Assembly: GCF_001642475.1 (NCBI RefSeq)
Contig: NW_019173959.1
Span: 62,001-126,000, forward strand
Length of the DNA: 64,000 bases
DNA from: Fonsecaea monophora
Taxonomy: Eukaryota; Ascomycota; Eurotiomycetes; Chaetothyriales; Herpotrichiellaceae
Direction: 5' to 3'
Part shown: positions 22,001-33,131 of the stretch, piece by piece
Layout: every line of letters begins with the position of its first letter
How positions within the stretch are numbered: position 1 is the first letter of the stretch
Made by a program: the position numbers and the translations under genes
The notes under the pieces: generated by a model
Told to the model about the DNA's origin: nothing
Seen by the model: the letters and a program-made list of their open reading frames with translations, nothing else
Database searches by the model: none

Positions 22001-23930
22001 GTTGAAAATTGTGAATCTGGTATGTTGTGGGGGTCGATGACAAGATGTCCACGAAGGACACGTAAAAATGCTGGAAGATAGGGGGTAAACTTGTCAAAGC
22101 GAAAGATATGTGTAGCGAGCGACTGTAGCGAACGACGGTGTGTATGTCAAGACACAGAGAGAGTACTCAGGTATAGAAAACCAGCAGAGAAGCAAACAGA
22201 GGTCCAAGTGGGCGTCAAAGCATATAATAGCACCGTGTATGGGAGATTGCGCCTGGAACCACTGGGGACACCTACGGGCCAACAGCTTCCCTGCTAGCTA
22301 CCAGGAATTGGGGATAGGGCACAAACAAACATGCCACCACTGTAACCACGCCTCCAGTGACGCAGGGGAGGACAGCACGAGGCTGAGTACCGTGGGATCC
22401 TGCTGCTTGCGGCAGTGACACGCCAAACAACAACCTTTGAACCAAAGTCTATTGAGCAATTTTTTGAGCCCACTCCCACAGCAGCATTGGTGAGACACGG
22501 GCCAGGGAGGCTAGCTTATTGACCAGAGGTTCCAAAACCACGATGTGACCTACCACGAAACGGCGTTGGTGTCAGTCGACAATGAGGTTGCCGCGTGAGT
22601 GGCTGAGTCCGCGACGGTCTGGATATCCGGGAGCTGGGATAGGTGGAGGTAGGAGAAAGGCAATATTCTAGCTTCTCCATGTGAATCTCATGACCACGTC
22701 TCATTCGTAGAGGTGGATAAGGGATCTTCACGCGGTTAATTTAACCAAGCGAGAGTGTTTTGCACTACGAGATCAAGCACCAAACTGCCAGTTGCTTGTG
22801 CTCGTCTTCGCCCTCGTGGTCGTGTTCCCCGTCGATGTTATCCCAATTGTACTCGGTAGTTCCCCCATTGTAAAGCTCTTTAGACCCTCCAATATAACAT
22901 TTTTCATCAAAACAGGGTCGTCTTGGTGGATTATTGTGTCGTAAGGAGTTGTCGTGTCGTCGCGTAAATTGCAGGGCCACGGGGTAAACGGCCACAAGGC
23001 CAAGCTTCCATCGGTTGCTTGCTCATCTGTCTTGTGGTTAGTGAGAGCTGCTCCACTACAAGGGAAACGATCTCGCCTCGCGTCGATTGCACAGGATTGG
23101 ATGCACGATTGGAGCACGCCACCGATTGAGGTCCCGGATTAGGCATGTCCCTAGAGGCTGTGTACAAAGTTCTCGTACTGCGCACTGTGAATCCCGGAAA
23201 CCCACGCAACGGCAGAAACAATCCCAACTCTGCGGAATGGGTCAACTCGTCGCCGTGTCGCAAGCGGAAAACAAACATCTTGAGTGCGCGAAGATTCAGC
23301 TGTGAAGCAGAGGCTGAGGTACAGAAAGAGGGAAAAGATCGCCACAACATGACAGTTAAACTTCACGTCGAGACCCTGCGCCCCCAGAAGATAGCACCAG
23401 AGATGGCAAGCAGATGCGAAAACATGCGGCCATGCGAGTAGAGCGGATGTCGTGCAGGACATTTGCTGAAGTCAAAGAGTATTCGATAGGCGGCTGCCAT
23501 GACAGATATGGGGCTCATTGAGTCATTGTGCAAATGATCGATGGGAACCCCGTTTGCCAGGCTGTCTCAAAGCAAACAAAATGCGTGTTATTACCAGTGA
23601 ATGCTCCCTTTGGGGTCATGCAAACAAAGACTCACGAATCACCTGCACCATCCAGACTCTGCCCACGTCTTTCGGATCTTGAGCTCGATTGTCGACTCTG
23701 TATTTTGGATATTGTTTTCATGTCCCATCCACCGTCTCTCATTATTGCGGCGCGCCTTTCTCACATCAACGCATACAGGTCAATTTCCATTCCAATGTGC
23801 CTCGTATCGTTCTAACCAGGGCTCTCTCGTCGACACTTTAGCCCTATCATTCCATCATGCACATAGAGTCACTCGCCAAACCTAGCCAGACTCCGCGCTC
23901 CAAGAACCAAATCTCCCAACTCCATCAGCA
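22001..23930. other. intergenic, no gene recognised
   Basis: 1.9 kb between two minus-strand genes with only short, composition-driven frames. No repeats or RNA genes were recognised. Confidence 0.45.
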
Positions 23931-25307
23931 TCATCCAGATACCAATACAGGGGCAGGTTGCTTCCTGCCCTCGGCAAGCGATATTAAATCCACATCACAC
24001 TGCAGACCCCATCGATCCGCAAATCCCTCACACACCTCCTGACATGTCCGTGCCGCCTGTCTCTCCCGACACCTTCGATCCCAATCGCCTGCCTGTATTA
24101 ACAGAATGCTGTTCTCCACCAGCTCTTCCTCGAGTGACATGTCCTCCACCATGTCACGGACCGACTTGAGCTTCCTGGTTGCAGCACTGGCAGCGAGCCG
24201 CGACTCTTGAAGCAGATCGGTCAGCGAGCGCAGAGTGTGGGTGAGTTCGTCGGTTTGCGATGCCAGGATTTGGAGAGAGAGCAGTGGGTTCTGTGGGCGA
24301 AGGAAAGGGAGCGTTGAGGATAAGCTCGTGATGTCGTCTAGGAGTAAGTCGACCATCTCCTCTGGCACTTGCCATAGAGTCCCTCCGTACATCAGGGAGT
24401 GCGACTGCGAGAACAGATCTCGTGTCTTGTGTGTTCGGTGAGTCGCCATCGACGTATATGCTGTGATCAACTGAGTGACCCCGTACTCAATGTTGGCCTG
24501 CGGACCAAGATCCTTAAGCCCATGGATGACTCGCCGGACAGTACCACCACCCTCACTGACTGCGTCTTCGGGGTTGACGCACATGCGCGTCAAGTTCTCG
24601 ATGTCGCGGATTCTTTTGCGTAGTATCGGTGGGATGGCATCGTCTTCCTCGTCTGCCTCTGAATCCGGTCCGTAATCTGAGCCGTCGTAAGCAGACTCGT
24701 GTCTCTGATGTCCAGGCTTTTTGGTCTCCCGAGTTTGTGAATTCCGTCGAGAGGGGGGGACGCGTAGTGTGGAAGACGACCCATCATATTGACCATGCGG
24801 GCTCTGTACGACCATCCCAAAGCCAAAATCATGCATGTCGTTCACCTCGTACGGGCTTCGCATGTCGCGGACCATCGAGGAGTCTTGGTCCACCTCGCCT
24901 TCTCGTAAACCCTCGAGAAAGTTGGAGTGGCCCTCGCCCTCCTCTTCGTCGTCCCAAGCCTGCTCTAGCTCGTCGGCCAAATTCCCAAGCCCGTTGCTGT
25001 CATCGTACGGCTCTATACTTCTGTTACTGTTTATGCTTGTCCGGCTCGGCCTGCGCTGTTGGGAGAATGACGGAGGTCTGGACGACTTGGAGGACATGGG
25101 GCGAGGTGTCACCGGGGACCGAGGCTGGTATGAAGTCTGCGAGGTCCGCGATGACCTCCTCGAGTACGCTGTGCCATTGGTGGTCCCGCTGGTATAGGGA
25201 CTTGGAGACGTTGCGTCTTGGGATTGTATTTCGACGCCGGAAAGTCGCAACGACCTGCGCTTTCGCGAGGGCGTTGTCGGGGAGGTCGGTGGAGATAGGG
25301 CGGTCAT
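23931..25307 (-). CDS. conserved-looking fungal protein, unknown function
   Basis: 458 residues in one exon. The first 100 residues are Ser/Pro/Arg-rich and disordered, with a basic cluster (SRKRRSLRL, about 14-22) that may be a nuclear signal. An acidic helix follows (LADELEQAWDDEEEGEGHSNF). From about residue 225 (DDAIPPILRKRIRDIENLTRM) to the end the protein is helical and looks folded. Its helices include HGLKDLGPQANIEYGVTQL, LSLQILASQTDELTHTLRSL and VRDMVEDMSLEEELVENSI, and it ends with a Cys/Arg-rich segment (GDWDRRCRERQAARTCQEV). There is no signal peptide or membrane helix. The layout, a disordered tail followed by a C-terminal helical bundle, resembles fungal cytoskeletal or cell-cycle scaffold proteins, but I do not recognise the family and make no functional claim. 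Confidence 0.7.
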   Translation of the reverse strand: MTALSPPTSPTTPSRKRRSLRLSGVEIQSQDATSPSPYTSGTTNGTAYSRRSSRTSQTSYQPRSPVTPRPMSSKSSRPPSFSQQRRPSRTSINSNRSIEPYDDSNGLGNLADELEQAWDDEEEGEGHSNFLEGLREGEVDQDSSMVRDMRSPYEVNDMHDFGFGMVVQSPHGQYDGSSSTLRVPPSRRNSQTRETKKPGHQRHESAYDGSDYGPDSEADEEDDAIPPILRKRIRDIENLTRMCVNPEDAVSEGGGTVRRVIHGLKDLGPQANIEYGVTQLITAYTSMATHRTHKTRDLFSQSHSLMYGGTLWQVPEEMVDLLLDDITSLSSTLPFLRPQNPLLSLQILASQTDELTHTLRSLTDLLQESRLAASAATRKLKSVRDMVEDMSLEEELVENSILLIQAGDWDRRCRERQAARTCQEVCEGFADRWGLQCDVDLISLAEGRKQPAPVLVSG

Positions 25308-25683
25308 CCTGCCTTTCCGCGTGTTTAGGCCTGCAAAGGTGGAATATGGATGACTGCAAGGTTGTCTATGCTCGTCTAAACGAAGAAAGCTGTATCATAG
25401 AATTGAAAGCATGTTCCGGATGCTCTAATTGTGTGTGTTGAAAGTGCTTGCTGTTCGGACAACTGTGTACCAAAGCAAAGTCAAGGTCGACCCGACCGTA
25501 TTATTTTGGCCCGCGAACCGGCGGGCTTGTTGGAGAGCATCTCGCGGGACGGCGCGTTTCGTCGGAGTCACAGATTCCTCCCCACAATCACCAACAAAGT
25601 CCTCGAGAAAATTGATGCTTCGCACCCGTGACCCTCAGCTCGACCAGACAGCAATGCTCCTTGCAACAAAGAAATAAGTTGCA
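25308..25683. other. divergent promoter, short intergenic
   Basis: 376 bp between the unknown gene (minus) and the NatB subunit (plus), no gene seen. It must hold both promoters. Confidence 0.5.
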
Positions 25684-26313
25684 ATGCCGACCATCCGCAG
25701 AGTCCAGCCGTCGGACTTGTTCCATCTGAATCTATGCAACCTCGACCCGTACACGGAAAACTATGACCTGAACTTCTATCTGACATATCTGATGAGATGG
25801 CCTTCGCTATTCCAATGCATCGAAGAGCACGGCCAAATTGTCGGCTATATCATCGGCAAAGTGGAGTCGTCGCCTGCTCATTTGAAGTAAGACACCATCT
25901 TCCCTTGCGAGCCCAACAAAGAGTCCCTGACAGATTCCTCTTACAGAGGAACGCCACATTACTTACCGTGGCATGGCCACATCACGGCCCTGTCCATAGC
26001 ACCACAATATCGGCGGCTGGGGTACGGGAAGCTTCTCAGCGAGTCACTTGAGAAGGCTTGCAACCAACAGGACGCCTGGTTCGTCGACCTCTTTGTTCGA
26101 AGGAGCAACAAAAACGCCATCAAAATGTATCAGAGCATGGGCTACTCGACGTACCGCACTGTGGTCAGGTACTACTCGGATGATCCGACTGGAGTCTCGA
26201 AGGACGGAGAGGATGCGCTAGACATGAGAAAGCCTCTTGATCGAGACAAGGACCGAGTCCATGTCAGGGAGAACGGGGAGAGTTTCAAGGTCGATCCGGA
26301 GGATGTCTTTTGA
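25684..26313 (+). CDS. NAT3: NatB N-terminal acetyltransferase catalytic subunit (Naa20/Nat3)
   Basis: CDS is join(25684..25886,25947..26313), 189 residues. The 60-nt intron (GTAAGA...TTACAG) splits a Lys codon and joins AHLK to GTPHYLPWHGHITALS. This is a GNAT acetyltransferase. The start MPTIRRVQPSDLFHLNLCNLDPYTENY is diagnostic of Naa20. The acetyl-CoA loop is RRLGYG (residues 90-95), and VRRSNKNAIKMYQSMGY is the conserved C-terminal GNAT strand-helix. NatB, formed with the Mdm20/Naa25 auxiliary subunit, acetylates nascent chains that begin Met-Asp, Met-Glu or Met-Asn at the ribosome. The C-terminus (EDALDMRKPLDRD...VDPEDVF) is the family's usual acidic tail. The length is normal and nothing is missing. 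Confidence 0.95.
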
Positions 26314-27040
26314 GGTGCTGGCACGATGATGAACGACCAAGACAACAAGAGATGAATGATGAATGACGGCCAAGTGTCGAAAAAAACGACTACTATTACC
26401 ATTCCCATATGTTGATGCTCCCCGTACTGCCACACCCATTCTCCGCTCCCCTACACCTCTTGCGGTCAGTATCACTCTCCTCCCGCCAAGGTTCGTCCCC
26501 AGGTCTCCACTCACAAAAATCACAGGGATATATTTTATGTCTGCGCAAATTTGGTCAACATATAAACCCAGAAGTGGGCGAACAGCGATATAAAGAGACC
26601 TTCATAAAAGCTACCACTTCGAGTCCAGGGGATATGTGTCCGAGATAAAAAGGATTCACATTCTATCGGGTTTGGCGGGCGGGGCCTTTCCCCCTCGGTT
26701 GGTGGATGGTATGAGCTTCGCTGTTGCCAATAGGTAGCAGAAGGTCTCAGGCCATATCATCCATCGACCCTTCCACGGTAGCCCCCCCTATGGGTACTGT
26801 AGCTTCAACTGGGGCTACAGTGCCCACAGGGGACTACCGTGAAAGACAACTGGTGATCCCTCCAAGGAGAGGGACCAGTTGAGAGGGGGAAAGGTAAGAT
26901 AGACGCCAGACCTAGGGAATTTGAATCTTTTTGCCATCTGAAATGACTGGGTGTCATTTTTTTTTTTTTTAAATTTTCCTCAACTAGTGGGATGTACACA
27001 CTGTGTATAGCTCAATGAAGTAGTTCTACGTGTATTTCCC
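26314..27040. other. intergenic between convergent genes
   Basis: About 730 bp of 3' flank shared by NAT3 and the cytidine deaminase gene. No gene. It contains the long hairpin at 26774-26841 and a 14-nt T run at 26957-26970. Confidence 0.6.
26774..26841. repeat. long imperfect inverted repeat (hairpin)
   Basis: An outer perfect 8-bp stem (CACGGTAG at 26774-26781 with CTACCGTG at 26834-26841) continues through a C-rich/G-rich section. It then reaches a further stem (GGGTACTGTAGC with GCTACAGTGCCC, one mismatch) around a loop of about 11 nt. Left arm is 26774-26803, right arm 26815-26841, with only a few mismatches and unpaired bases. It could form a stable RNA stem-loop from either strand or be a small foldback element. 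Confidence 0.75.
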
Positions 27041-27779
27041 CTACCCTTCCTGTATCTTCCCTAAACCCACCCCTTCACTCTTCCCTGGATTCCTATCCAA
27101 ATCATTCGGTCCGAAACTCATCGGTAACAGCTCCCCAATGGTCATACGCACCACCTCCCCCTCCAGCCCCTCCTTACCGTACATGTAGATCGGCAAGTCC
27201 CGCGAGGTGGCGAACTCGTTGATAAACTGTCGACACATCCCGCAAGGGGAGGCCGGGGGGAAGATGTCCGTGGCGACCCCGATGGCGCGGATGACGGGCA
27301 TATCTGGACGGGGCATCGAGGCCACGATCGGGGCGATGGCGCACCGCTCCGCGCAGATGCCCACGGGGGTGGCAGCGACTTCGACGTTGGCGCCCGTGTG
27401 GAATGTCCCATCCGAGAGGAGAATAGAGGCGCCGACACGGAAGTTGGAGTACGGGCCTAAGAAGAAGATGGGGGGCAGAGTTAACAGATGATCCATCTGG
27501 ACAAACGTACGGTAAAGGGCTGATGGCTGGGGAAACAGCGGCCGGGCAAGATTCTCTTCATTCAGCCCAAAAGTAGGCCATGTTTCTTCTCTTCTTCGGG
27601 GAACGGGTAGGTCAGAGCCGACGGAGCGCGCAGCAATTCAGTGCTTAGGCCTTTCTCCGCTCTTGATTCTTTGTTTTGTGTTGTCACTCACAGTATGCTT
27701 TCGCCTTAGCCCCAATTGCCAAGTTGGCCAGCTTGTTCAATTCATCCTCCGATAAGGGCGCGAAAGTGTTGTTCGCCAT
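27041..27779 (-). CDS. cytidine deaminase
   Basis: CDS is complement(join(27041..27456,27692..27779)), 167 residues. Exon 1 starts MANNTFAPLSEDELNKL. A 235-nt intron (donor GTGAGT, acceptor TCTTAG) joins KAYC to PYSNFRVGA, which restores the family's hallmark start of the core. The enzyme deaminates cytidine and deoxycytidine to uridine forms in pyrimidine salvage. Zinc ligands are Cys64, Cys101 and Cys104, in CAER and PCGMCRQ. Glu66 is the proton shuttle. LLPMSFGPNDL near the C-terminus is also family-typical. One oddity is that the substrate loop before CAER reads NVEVAATPVGI, where NVENASYP-type sequence is usual, so substrate contacts may differ slightly. The intron is longer than the others in this window. 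Confidence 0.93.
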
Positions 27780-28096
27780 GTTAGTGACACTTATGGTCTT
27801 GATATCGTGTATTGGATTTGCCTCTCAAAGTGTGACACAGCGGAAAGAGTGCATTAACTTAATATTTTACAGAGTTGTGGAGGATAAAATGGTACGAGGT
27901 CGGCAATGGCAGCCTTGCCAAGAGTTTTGAGGATTCCGCAGCCTTGCGTACCAGGAGTCCAGAGGGAGTTTCTGTCGCTATATCAGCTCCTACAACCTCT
28001 TGATCCTAGCCACATGGGTCCGTCACGACCAGTTCAGTTGCTAGCTGCTAGCTGCTAAGTGCGTAGTTCGAGACCCATGTCCTTCCTCAGTCGGGG
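27780..28096. other. short intergenic
   Basis: 317 bp between two minus-strand genes. It includes the promoter of cytidine deaminase. No gene seen; a GCTAGCTGCTAGCTGCTAAG repeat lies near 28040. Confidence 0.5.
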
Positions 28097-29545
28097 TTAT
28101 GGGCTTCCTTTTCCCCTTGTCGGCTCAATCAGTGGCAGCAGCTTTGGTGTTGGCATCAAAATAATGTCGCTCATGCACTCCCGGATGTACACGAAGCTGT
28201 TCCAGGGATTCTCCCACGTGTCAATGACATAATGTGGCAGATCCAACGAAGTCCATCCAACCACTCCCCGCAATCGGGCCTGCAACGCGAGTGTTGTCTT
28301 GCCGAATCGGTTGGGGTCTGATCCGTCCATTCTATATTTAGTCGCGAGCAGATCAAGAAGCATCAGTTTCTCATCTTTCGTCGGCTTATAAACCACACCA
28401 CCAGCTTTTGAGGCCTTTTGCGGCGCGTCATTGGGAGCGTCGACACCTGGAGCCACCACCACCGTCACGAGATTGTACTCGGGTGAGAGACGGTTGATTG
28501 CTTTCTGGACCCGATAATCTTGATCTGGCGTCGTGGCGCCGTTGGAATCGGCGCCAAAGACATCACCACCTGTGTCTACTATGAGAACAGTCTCTATTGG
28601 ACGCCGAGCCTGATCCAGCACAGCATGAAATTGATCGGTAAGATCGGCCTTGTCGTCCTCGGAAATCTGAGACCTAGATTCGCCCTGGTCGAGGACCATA
28701 AATATCTGGGAATGATAGGGGAGGGGGATGGCTTCGAGATCGCGGCCCTCGGCGGTAGTGTCATTTTTCACTCGAAAAGTTCCAGCGACAGGTCGCCCGT
28801 GCGCTTCCACTGCTCCACCGTGATTGTATACCTCACGCTTGATCCCCAACTTTGACCCTTTCTTACCCTGAGATCCCGTCGCCCAAGTTCGAGTCGAGAC
28901 CAAAAGATCCATTTGCTTCTTATGCTGTCGCAATAGGTGCCCCAGCAAACTTGCACTAATGATATCCGAGCCTCCACCCCCACCGATACCGGCATACTCA
29001 TGGCTAGGCCACTGCTCACCGGGTAACAGATCGGAAAGAGAATGCAACGGTGACAGGTTGTCGAAGGACATAGGATGGACAGGCTTCCACATGGCCCGTA
29101 GTGGCGCCACATCATCAAAAGTGGTTTCCAGCAATATTTGGTCGTCAACAACCTCCTTATGCAACCCAATTTGATCAGCAAGAAGTCGCAGATCTACACA
29201 CGGATTTCGTCTGAAGCCCTCGTAAAGAATTTCACCTTTCCGGGCAGCGGCGATCTCTCGACACAAAGCAACATGGCATTCATCGTAAACGCGGGCCAGG
29301 GTGAAAAGAGCAAGTTTGAGTGATAACCGACGGAGGGCTTTCATCAGTTGATCTTCGCCAAGAAGTCGACATAGCGGTCGAGCAGTAGTTGGATGAATGG
29401 TGTTGATATACTGTCGCCGCAGGACTGTGCGCACATTTCGAGATCCTGTGGCGTAGACTCGCTCTACGTCGTCCGCGAGATGCTGGAGACGAGCCGCAAG
29501 GTTGGATATGAGGGTGTGGTCGACATCGTCGGCAGCTTGCACCAT
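28097..29545 (-). CDS. DUF1152-like protein, unknown function
   Basis: 482 residues in one exon. The first 150 residues are helical. A glycine-rich loop follows (EYAGIGGGGGSDIISASLLGHLL, about 186-208), and then VSTRTWATGSQGKKGSKLGI. This loop, and a later strand-Asp motif (VLIVDTGGDVFGAD), are the pattern I associate with DUF1152 proteins, which look like nucleotide- or sugar-phosphate-binding folds. The C-terminal part (VVVAPGVDAPNDAPQK, then YVIDTWENPWNSFVYIRECMSDI) is soluble. There is no signal peptide or membrane segment. Assignment to DUF1152 is by pattern memory and was not searched. The reaction is unknown. It is divergent from the Clr5 gene, with about 1 kb between the starts. Confidence 0.7.
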   Translation of the reverse strand: MVQAADDVDHTLISNLAARLQHLADDVERVYATGSRNVRTVLRRQYINTIHPTTARPLCRLLGEDQLMKALRRLSLKLALFTLARVYDECHVALCREIAAARKGEILYEGFRRNPCVDLRLLADQIGLHKEVVDDQILLETTFDDVAPLRAMWKPVHPMSFDNLSPLHSLSDLLPGEQWPSHEYAGIGGGGGSDIISASLLGHLLRQHKKQMDLLVSTRTWATGSQGKKGSKLGIKREVYNHGGAVEAHGRPVAGTFRVKNDTTAEGRDLEAIPLPYHSQIFMVLDQGESRSQISEDDKADLTDQFHAVLDQARRPIETVLIVDTGGDVFGADSNGATTPDQDYRVQKAINRLSPEYNLVTVVVAPGVDAPNDAPQKASKAGGVVYKPTKDEKLMLLDLLATKYRMDGSDPNRFGKTTLALQARLRGVVGWTSLDLPHYVIDTWENPWNSFVYIRECMSDIILMPTPKLLPLIEPTRGKGSP

Positions 29546-30601
29546 GGCCGTTCATCGGACCAATCTAAGACGAAGAGATGCGAAACCGGTGGGTTAGAGG
29601 AGAAATTCGGACGCAGGTGGCTTCCACAATGTAAAGTGAAGTGCTTTGAGTATGCGACGAAGAGGGAAGAGACAATGAAGTCCAAACGCGACATGTACGA
29701 GGTAAAGGTGATGGGAATCGGTGGTGCTAAGCCACAAAACGGGAGGGATGACTACTCCACGCATTAGACGGGGGCAAAGGGGGCAAAGGGGGCCATGAGG
29801 CCATCACTTTCCCAATGGTGTGTGAAGGGTTGCCAAAGGGGGGGAGGCCAGGCTCGGAAAACGCAGGCTCGTGACTGGCTGAGTGGCTTAAATGCGCCGA
29901 AGTTCCTTGCAGGGCTTTTGGTCAAGTTGTCACAGAGGTCGCAATGGCTGCCTATCTGACCTCTGGAAGTCATTTAAAATCCCCTGCCCGTCAACAAATT
30001 GGCCATCGTACAAGAAGAGGTTGAGGTGCCCCATTGACGAAATGGTGTTTTCTTTTTCCTGGGAGGGTTGGACAGGTCTGTCTGAGCAGCTGAGATGACA
30101 GTATTAGCATGAGAGCTAGGGAGACCAGGAATAAGCAAACTGCGGCCTCCATCCAGCTGACTCTCACAACCAACTCTGAACGATGAAGAGTTTAATGCCT
30201 TGTCAGACACAGACCGGAAACTTGCCGCTGCTTTTTCCGCCGTTCTGTCATGTGCGTGCGACCGTTCCAGCGGCAAGCGGCTAGTGCCGTCTTGGCTAAA
30301 CTGGGTCTTGGCAGACTTGTCAGGGAACTTTGGTCAGCCGCATCTCGAACCTCATTTCTTCCCATCTCTAACCCCTCCTCTTGTCTCGTGCTACTTACCT
30401 ATTGAGTTCAACGCCCTCAACGGCCCTTTGGTGTTCAACTTGTTCTTCTGTGCGATATAGCCTCGTGTGGAAACTAAGCCCGCTGAGCCTCCTTTGGATT
30501 TGTCTTTCTGATTTAGTGCTCGATCCGCCCTTCTCGACTTTTTGCCTCCCCCATCAACTCTATGACTCCGCAATCGTGCACAACTAGCAATTTCTGAATT
30601 G
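29546..30601. other. divergent intergenic region
   Basis: About 1 kb between the DUF1152-like gene (minus) and the Clr5 gene (plus). No gene recognised. A short GGGGGCAAAG duplication lies at 29769-29790. Confidence 0.5.
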
Positions 30602-32258
30602 ATGGCATCTCCTGGTAGAGACCAGAGGCGCGCTCCCTCGGGAGCTGACTGGGAGAGGTTTCGACCGATCTTCACTCACCTGTACCTCGAAGACAATCGT
30701 CCTCTGCCTGAGGTTATGAAGATCATGAGGGAGCACCATGGATTATGGGCAAGGTGAGTTCCGGCCCTAGACAGTGTCATTCTGGTACTAAACGTAGCCC
30801 CTCAGTGAGAAGATGTATAAGAACAAGATCAAACAATGGGGTTTGCGAAAGTACCTCAAGGAGGGCGAGGCTAAGCAGATCATGGAGGGGGAGGTCCCAA
30901 AAACCAGCAGAGACTTGGATCTGGATTCCCTGAAGAGGAAAGCTGAACGTGCATTGAAGCGGAAACGGAGTCGCAAATCATCCCAGCCACAAGCTTCTCC
31001 TTTTGCTTCAGAGTTATCACCGGCAGCCTCGTCGCCTCCACCTTCTCCAGCTTCTGAAGCGGTAGTGCCATATTCAAAGCCAACAGAAGCACTACAGACT
31101 ATTGTCGTTCCGTCGCCGGAGGGATTTCGCATTGCCAGTGTCGCCGAGCAATTCCTGTTCAACCTACGTGGCTGGACACATGATGCATTTGTCCACGGTG
31201 ATTGGGATGTTATGTCTTCTAACCAGCATAACCGGGGGCGCCAGGCATCGCGGCTCCTATCATCGAGTCTAACCGCAGGTATCAATCTTTTCGAGAATGG
31301 GAAGCAGGACCTCGCATGGGCACAGTGGGGAAAGGCCTTTGCAGGTTTCCAGAATTCCGAATTGTTCAAGTCCTGGTATTACGAGATACCGATGGCCCTA
31401 CTTTTCGAAGTGGGTCGGGTGGCTTTCAGTGGCCACCGGCAGCTTGCCGAATTGCTCTTGAAAAGTGTCAGACGATGGGCGCATACATTTTTGGATCCAA
31501 AAGATTCCCGCCATGCCCTCTTCAGCGTCTTCGGCGAACTTGAGGTTGAACAGCTACGAGACCTATACCCCCGTGCTGCCCGCTCTATGTACGACGGTCT
31601 CAAGACGCGAATCGACAAGCGTAACAAGCTCTTGTACGAGGTTCGACTTAATCGAGCTCTGGACCTGCTATGGTACGATCCAGACACAGATCTGACAGAA
31701 TGGCTACCACAGATCTCAGAAGTTGATGCCGTGTCTCCTGGGCTTTCCGTCTACTTTATGCTCCTGCAAGCTTACAGACTTGTCGCCCAGGATCAATATG
31801 ATGAAGCCGAAGAGATCTGTTCCCAAGTCCAACGGAGATTGACGACCTTGCGAGAGATTCCAGGAGGCATAGATCTCTGGCGGGTAGGACTTGCTTATCG
31901 CAGACTTGGGCGACAACAACATGCCAAGGGGCGCTATGCAGATGCACGCCGAAGTTTCAACACAGCACTAAAATATGTGCAGAACAACAACGAGCTGTCA
32001 AAATCCGTTCTGATTGAGATCTGCCAGAGACAGCAAAGCATGGCAAACATGATGCAAGATGCCGAGGATGTTTTCTTTTGGACCAGGATGCTTGAGTCGT
32101 TGGAGCAGGATACCAAAGCACAAGTAATCGAAGAACTTGACGTATCAAAGGACGACGACGACGACGACACTGAAAACGAAAAGCTCCTGGTGAAACGGAG
32201 GCGAATATCACCTAATCCTAGCCGGAGTTCCACGCCTGCCCGACGGGGTACCTGGTGA
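30602..32258 (+). CDS. Clr5-domain protein
   Basis: CDS is join(30602..30753,30806..32258), 534 residues. The 52-nt intron (GTGAGT...CTCAG) splits a Ser codon in the middle of the Clr5 domain and joins HHGLWAS to EKMYKNKIKQWGLRKY. The domain (residues about 15-68) has the family signature DWERFRPIFTHLYLEDNRPLPEVMKIM. It is a helix-turn-helix-like module first named from fission yeast Clr5, a heterochromatin-silencing factor. A basic stretch follows (LKRKAERALKRKRSRK), then a Pro/Ser/Ala linker, then a long helical region (about 180-490) in which some helix pairs look TPR-like (VGLAYRRLGRQQHAKGRYADARRSFNTAL). The end is acidic (KDDDDDDTENEK) then basic (KRRRISP, a likely nuclear signal). A nuclear DNA-associated role is inferred. 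Many mould Clr5 proteins have no known function. Confidence 0.85.
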
Positions 32259-33131
32259 CATTGACGTTGAAAGGCCTCCCGAAGCACAACATCCTTCCTC
32301 GACTTGAGGTTTTATGATGAGCACGATTTAATGAAGAGACGATTTCTACTTCGTTCGAACGTTGAGCGATTTTTGAAGGAGTTTGGTTTTCGAAAAAGAA
32401 CGTGAGCGTCAATTGGCAGTCTGCACCCGCGTGGTTTTTCCCATCATCCCATGTGCTTGATATATTTATCTATCTCATTTTCAAGGAGGACAGAACCTTG
32501 TGCACCAAAGTCTGGAAGTGATTTTGCCAACCTTTTTCCACAGTTGGGAACAGAGCAGGCCACGTTATTTACAACAGTGTTGCGAAGTTCGAAGCGTGAG
32601 TTGCGTATCTGGTGTAGTTATACATACATGTGTTTCTGAGTGAGAGGACTCCAGCGTTTTATGAAATTCGAGAAGGAGCTTTTGAGCTTTACATAGCCTT
32701 GTAGTCATCTCAGTTCTCTCATCAATGATGGGGTTTGTTCTCTTCAGCTTCCGTCCACTAATCGTTCTTTTGAGCATCTGCTCCGCTACTGTGCTTGCCC
32801 AATCCTAGGATGGCCAATTCCCTTCCCTTGCCCTTGTGTGGGACGGCTTTCCATTTAGCCTGGTTCTGAGTGGCGATTTTTCCGAGGTCCGGATCCCCGA
32901 CAGTGCTGTGCAATTTTGAGAGGCGATGGTTGGAACATCAAAAGGCCACCGCCTCGGACTGCTGCCTGAAGCATATACATTGTGTTGTACAGTCATTCAA
33001 CTGCCCTGCCCGAGTACCGCATCGCGTTTCAAGGAGGTGGGCGAAGTGCCGGTTGTATGTATCTTTTTCGGCATTGAATCCCGACAATTGGTTTTCTCGC
33101 AAACCTGATCAAATCAAAGCCCATTGTCTCT
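32259..33131. other. intergenic between convergent genes
   Basis: About 870 bp of 3' flank between the Clr5 gene and the ClpP gene. No gene recognised. Confidence 0.5.
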
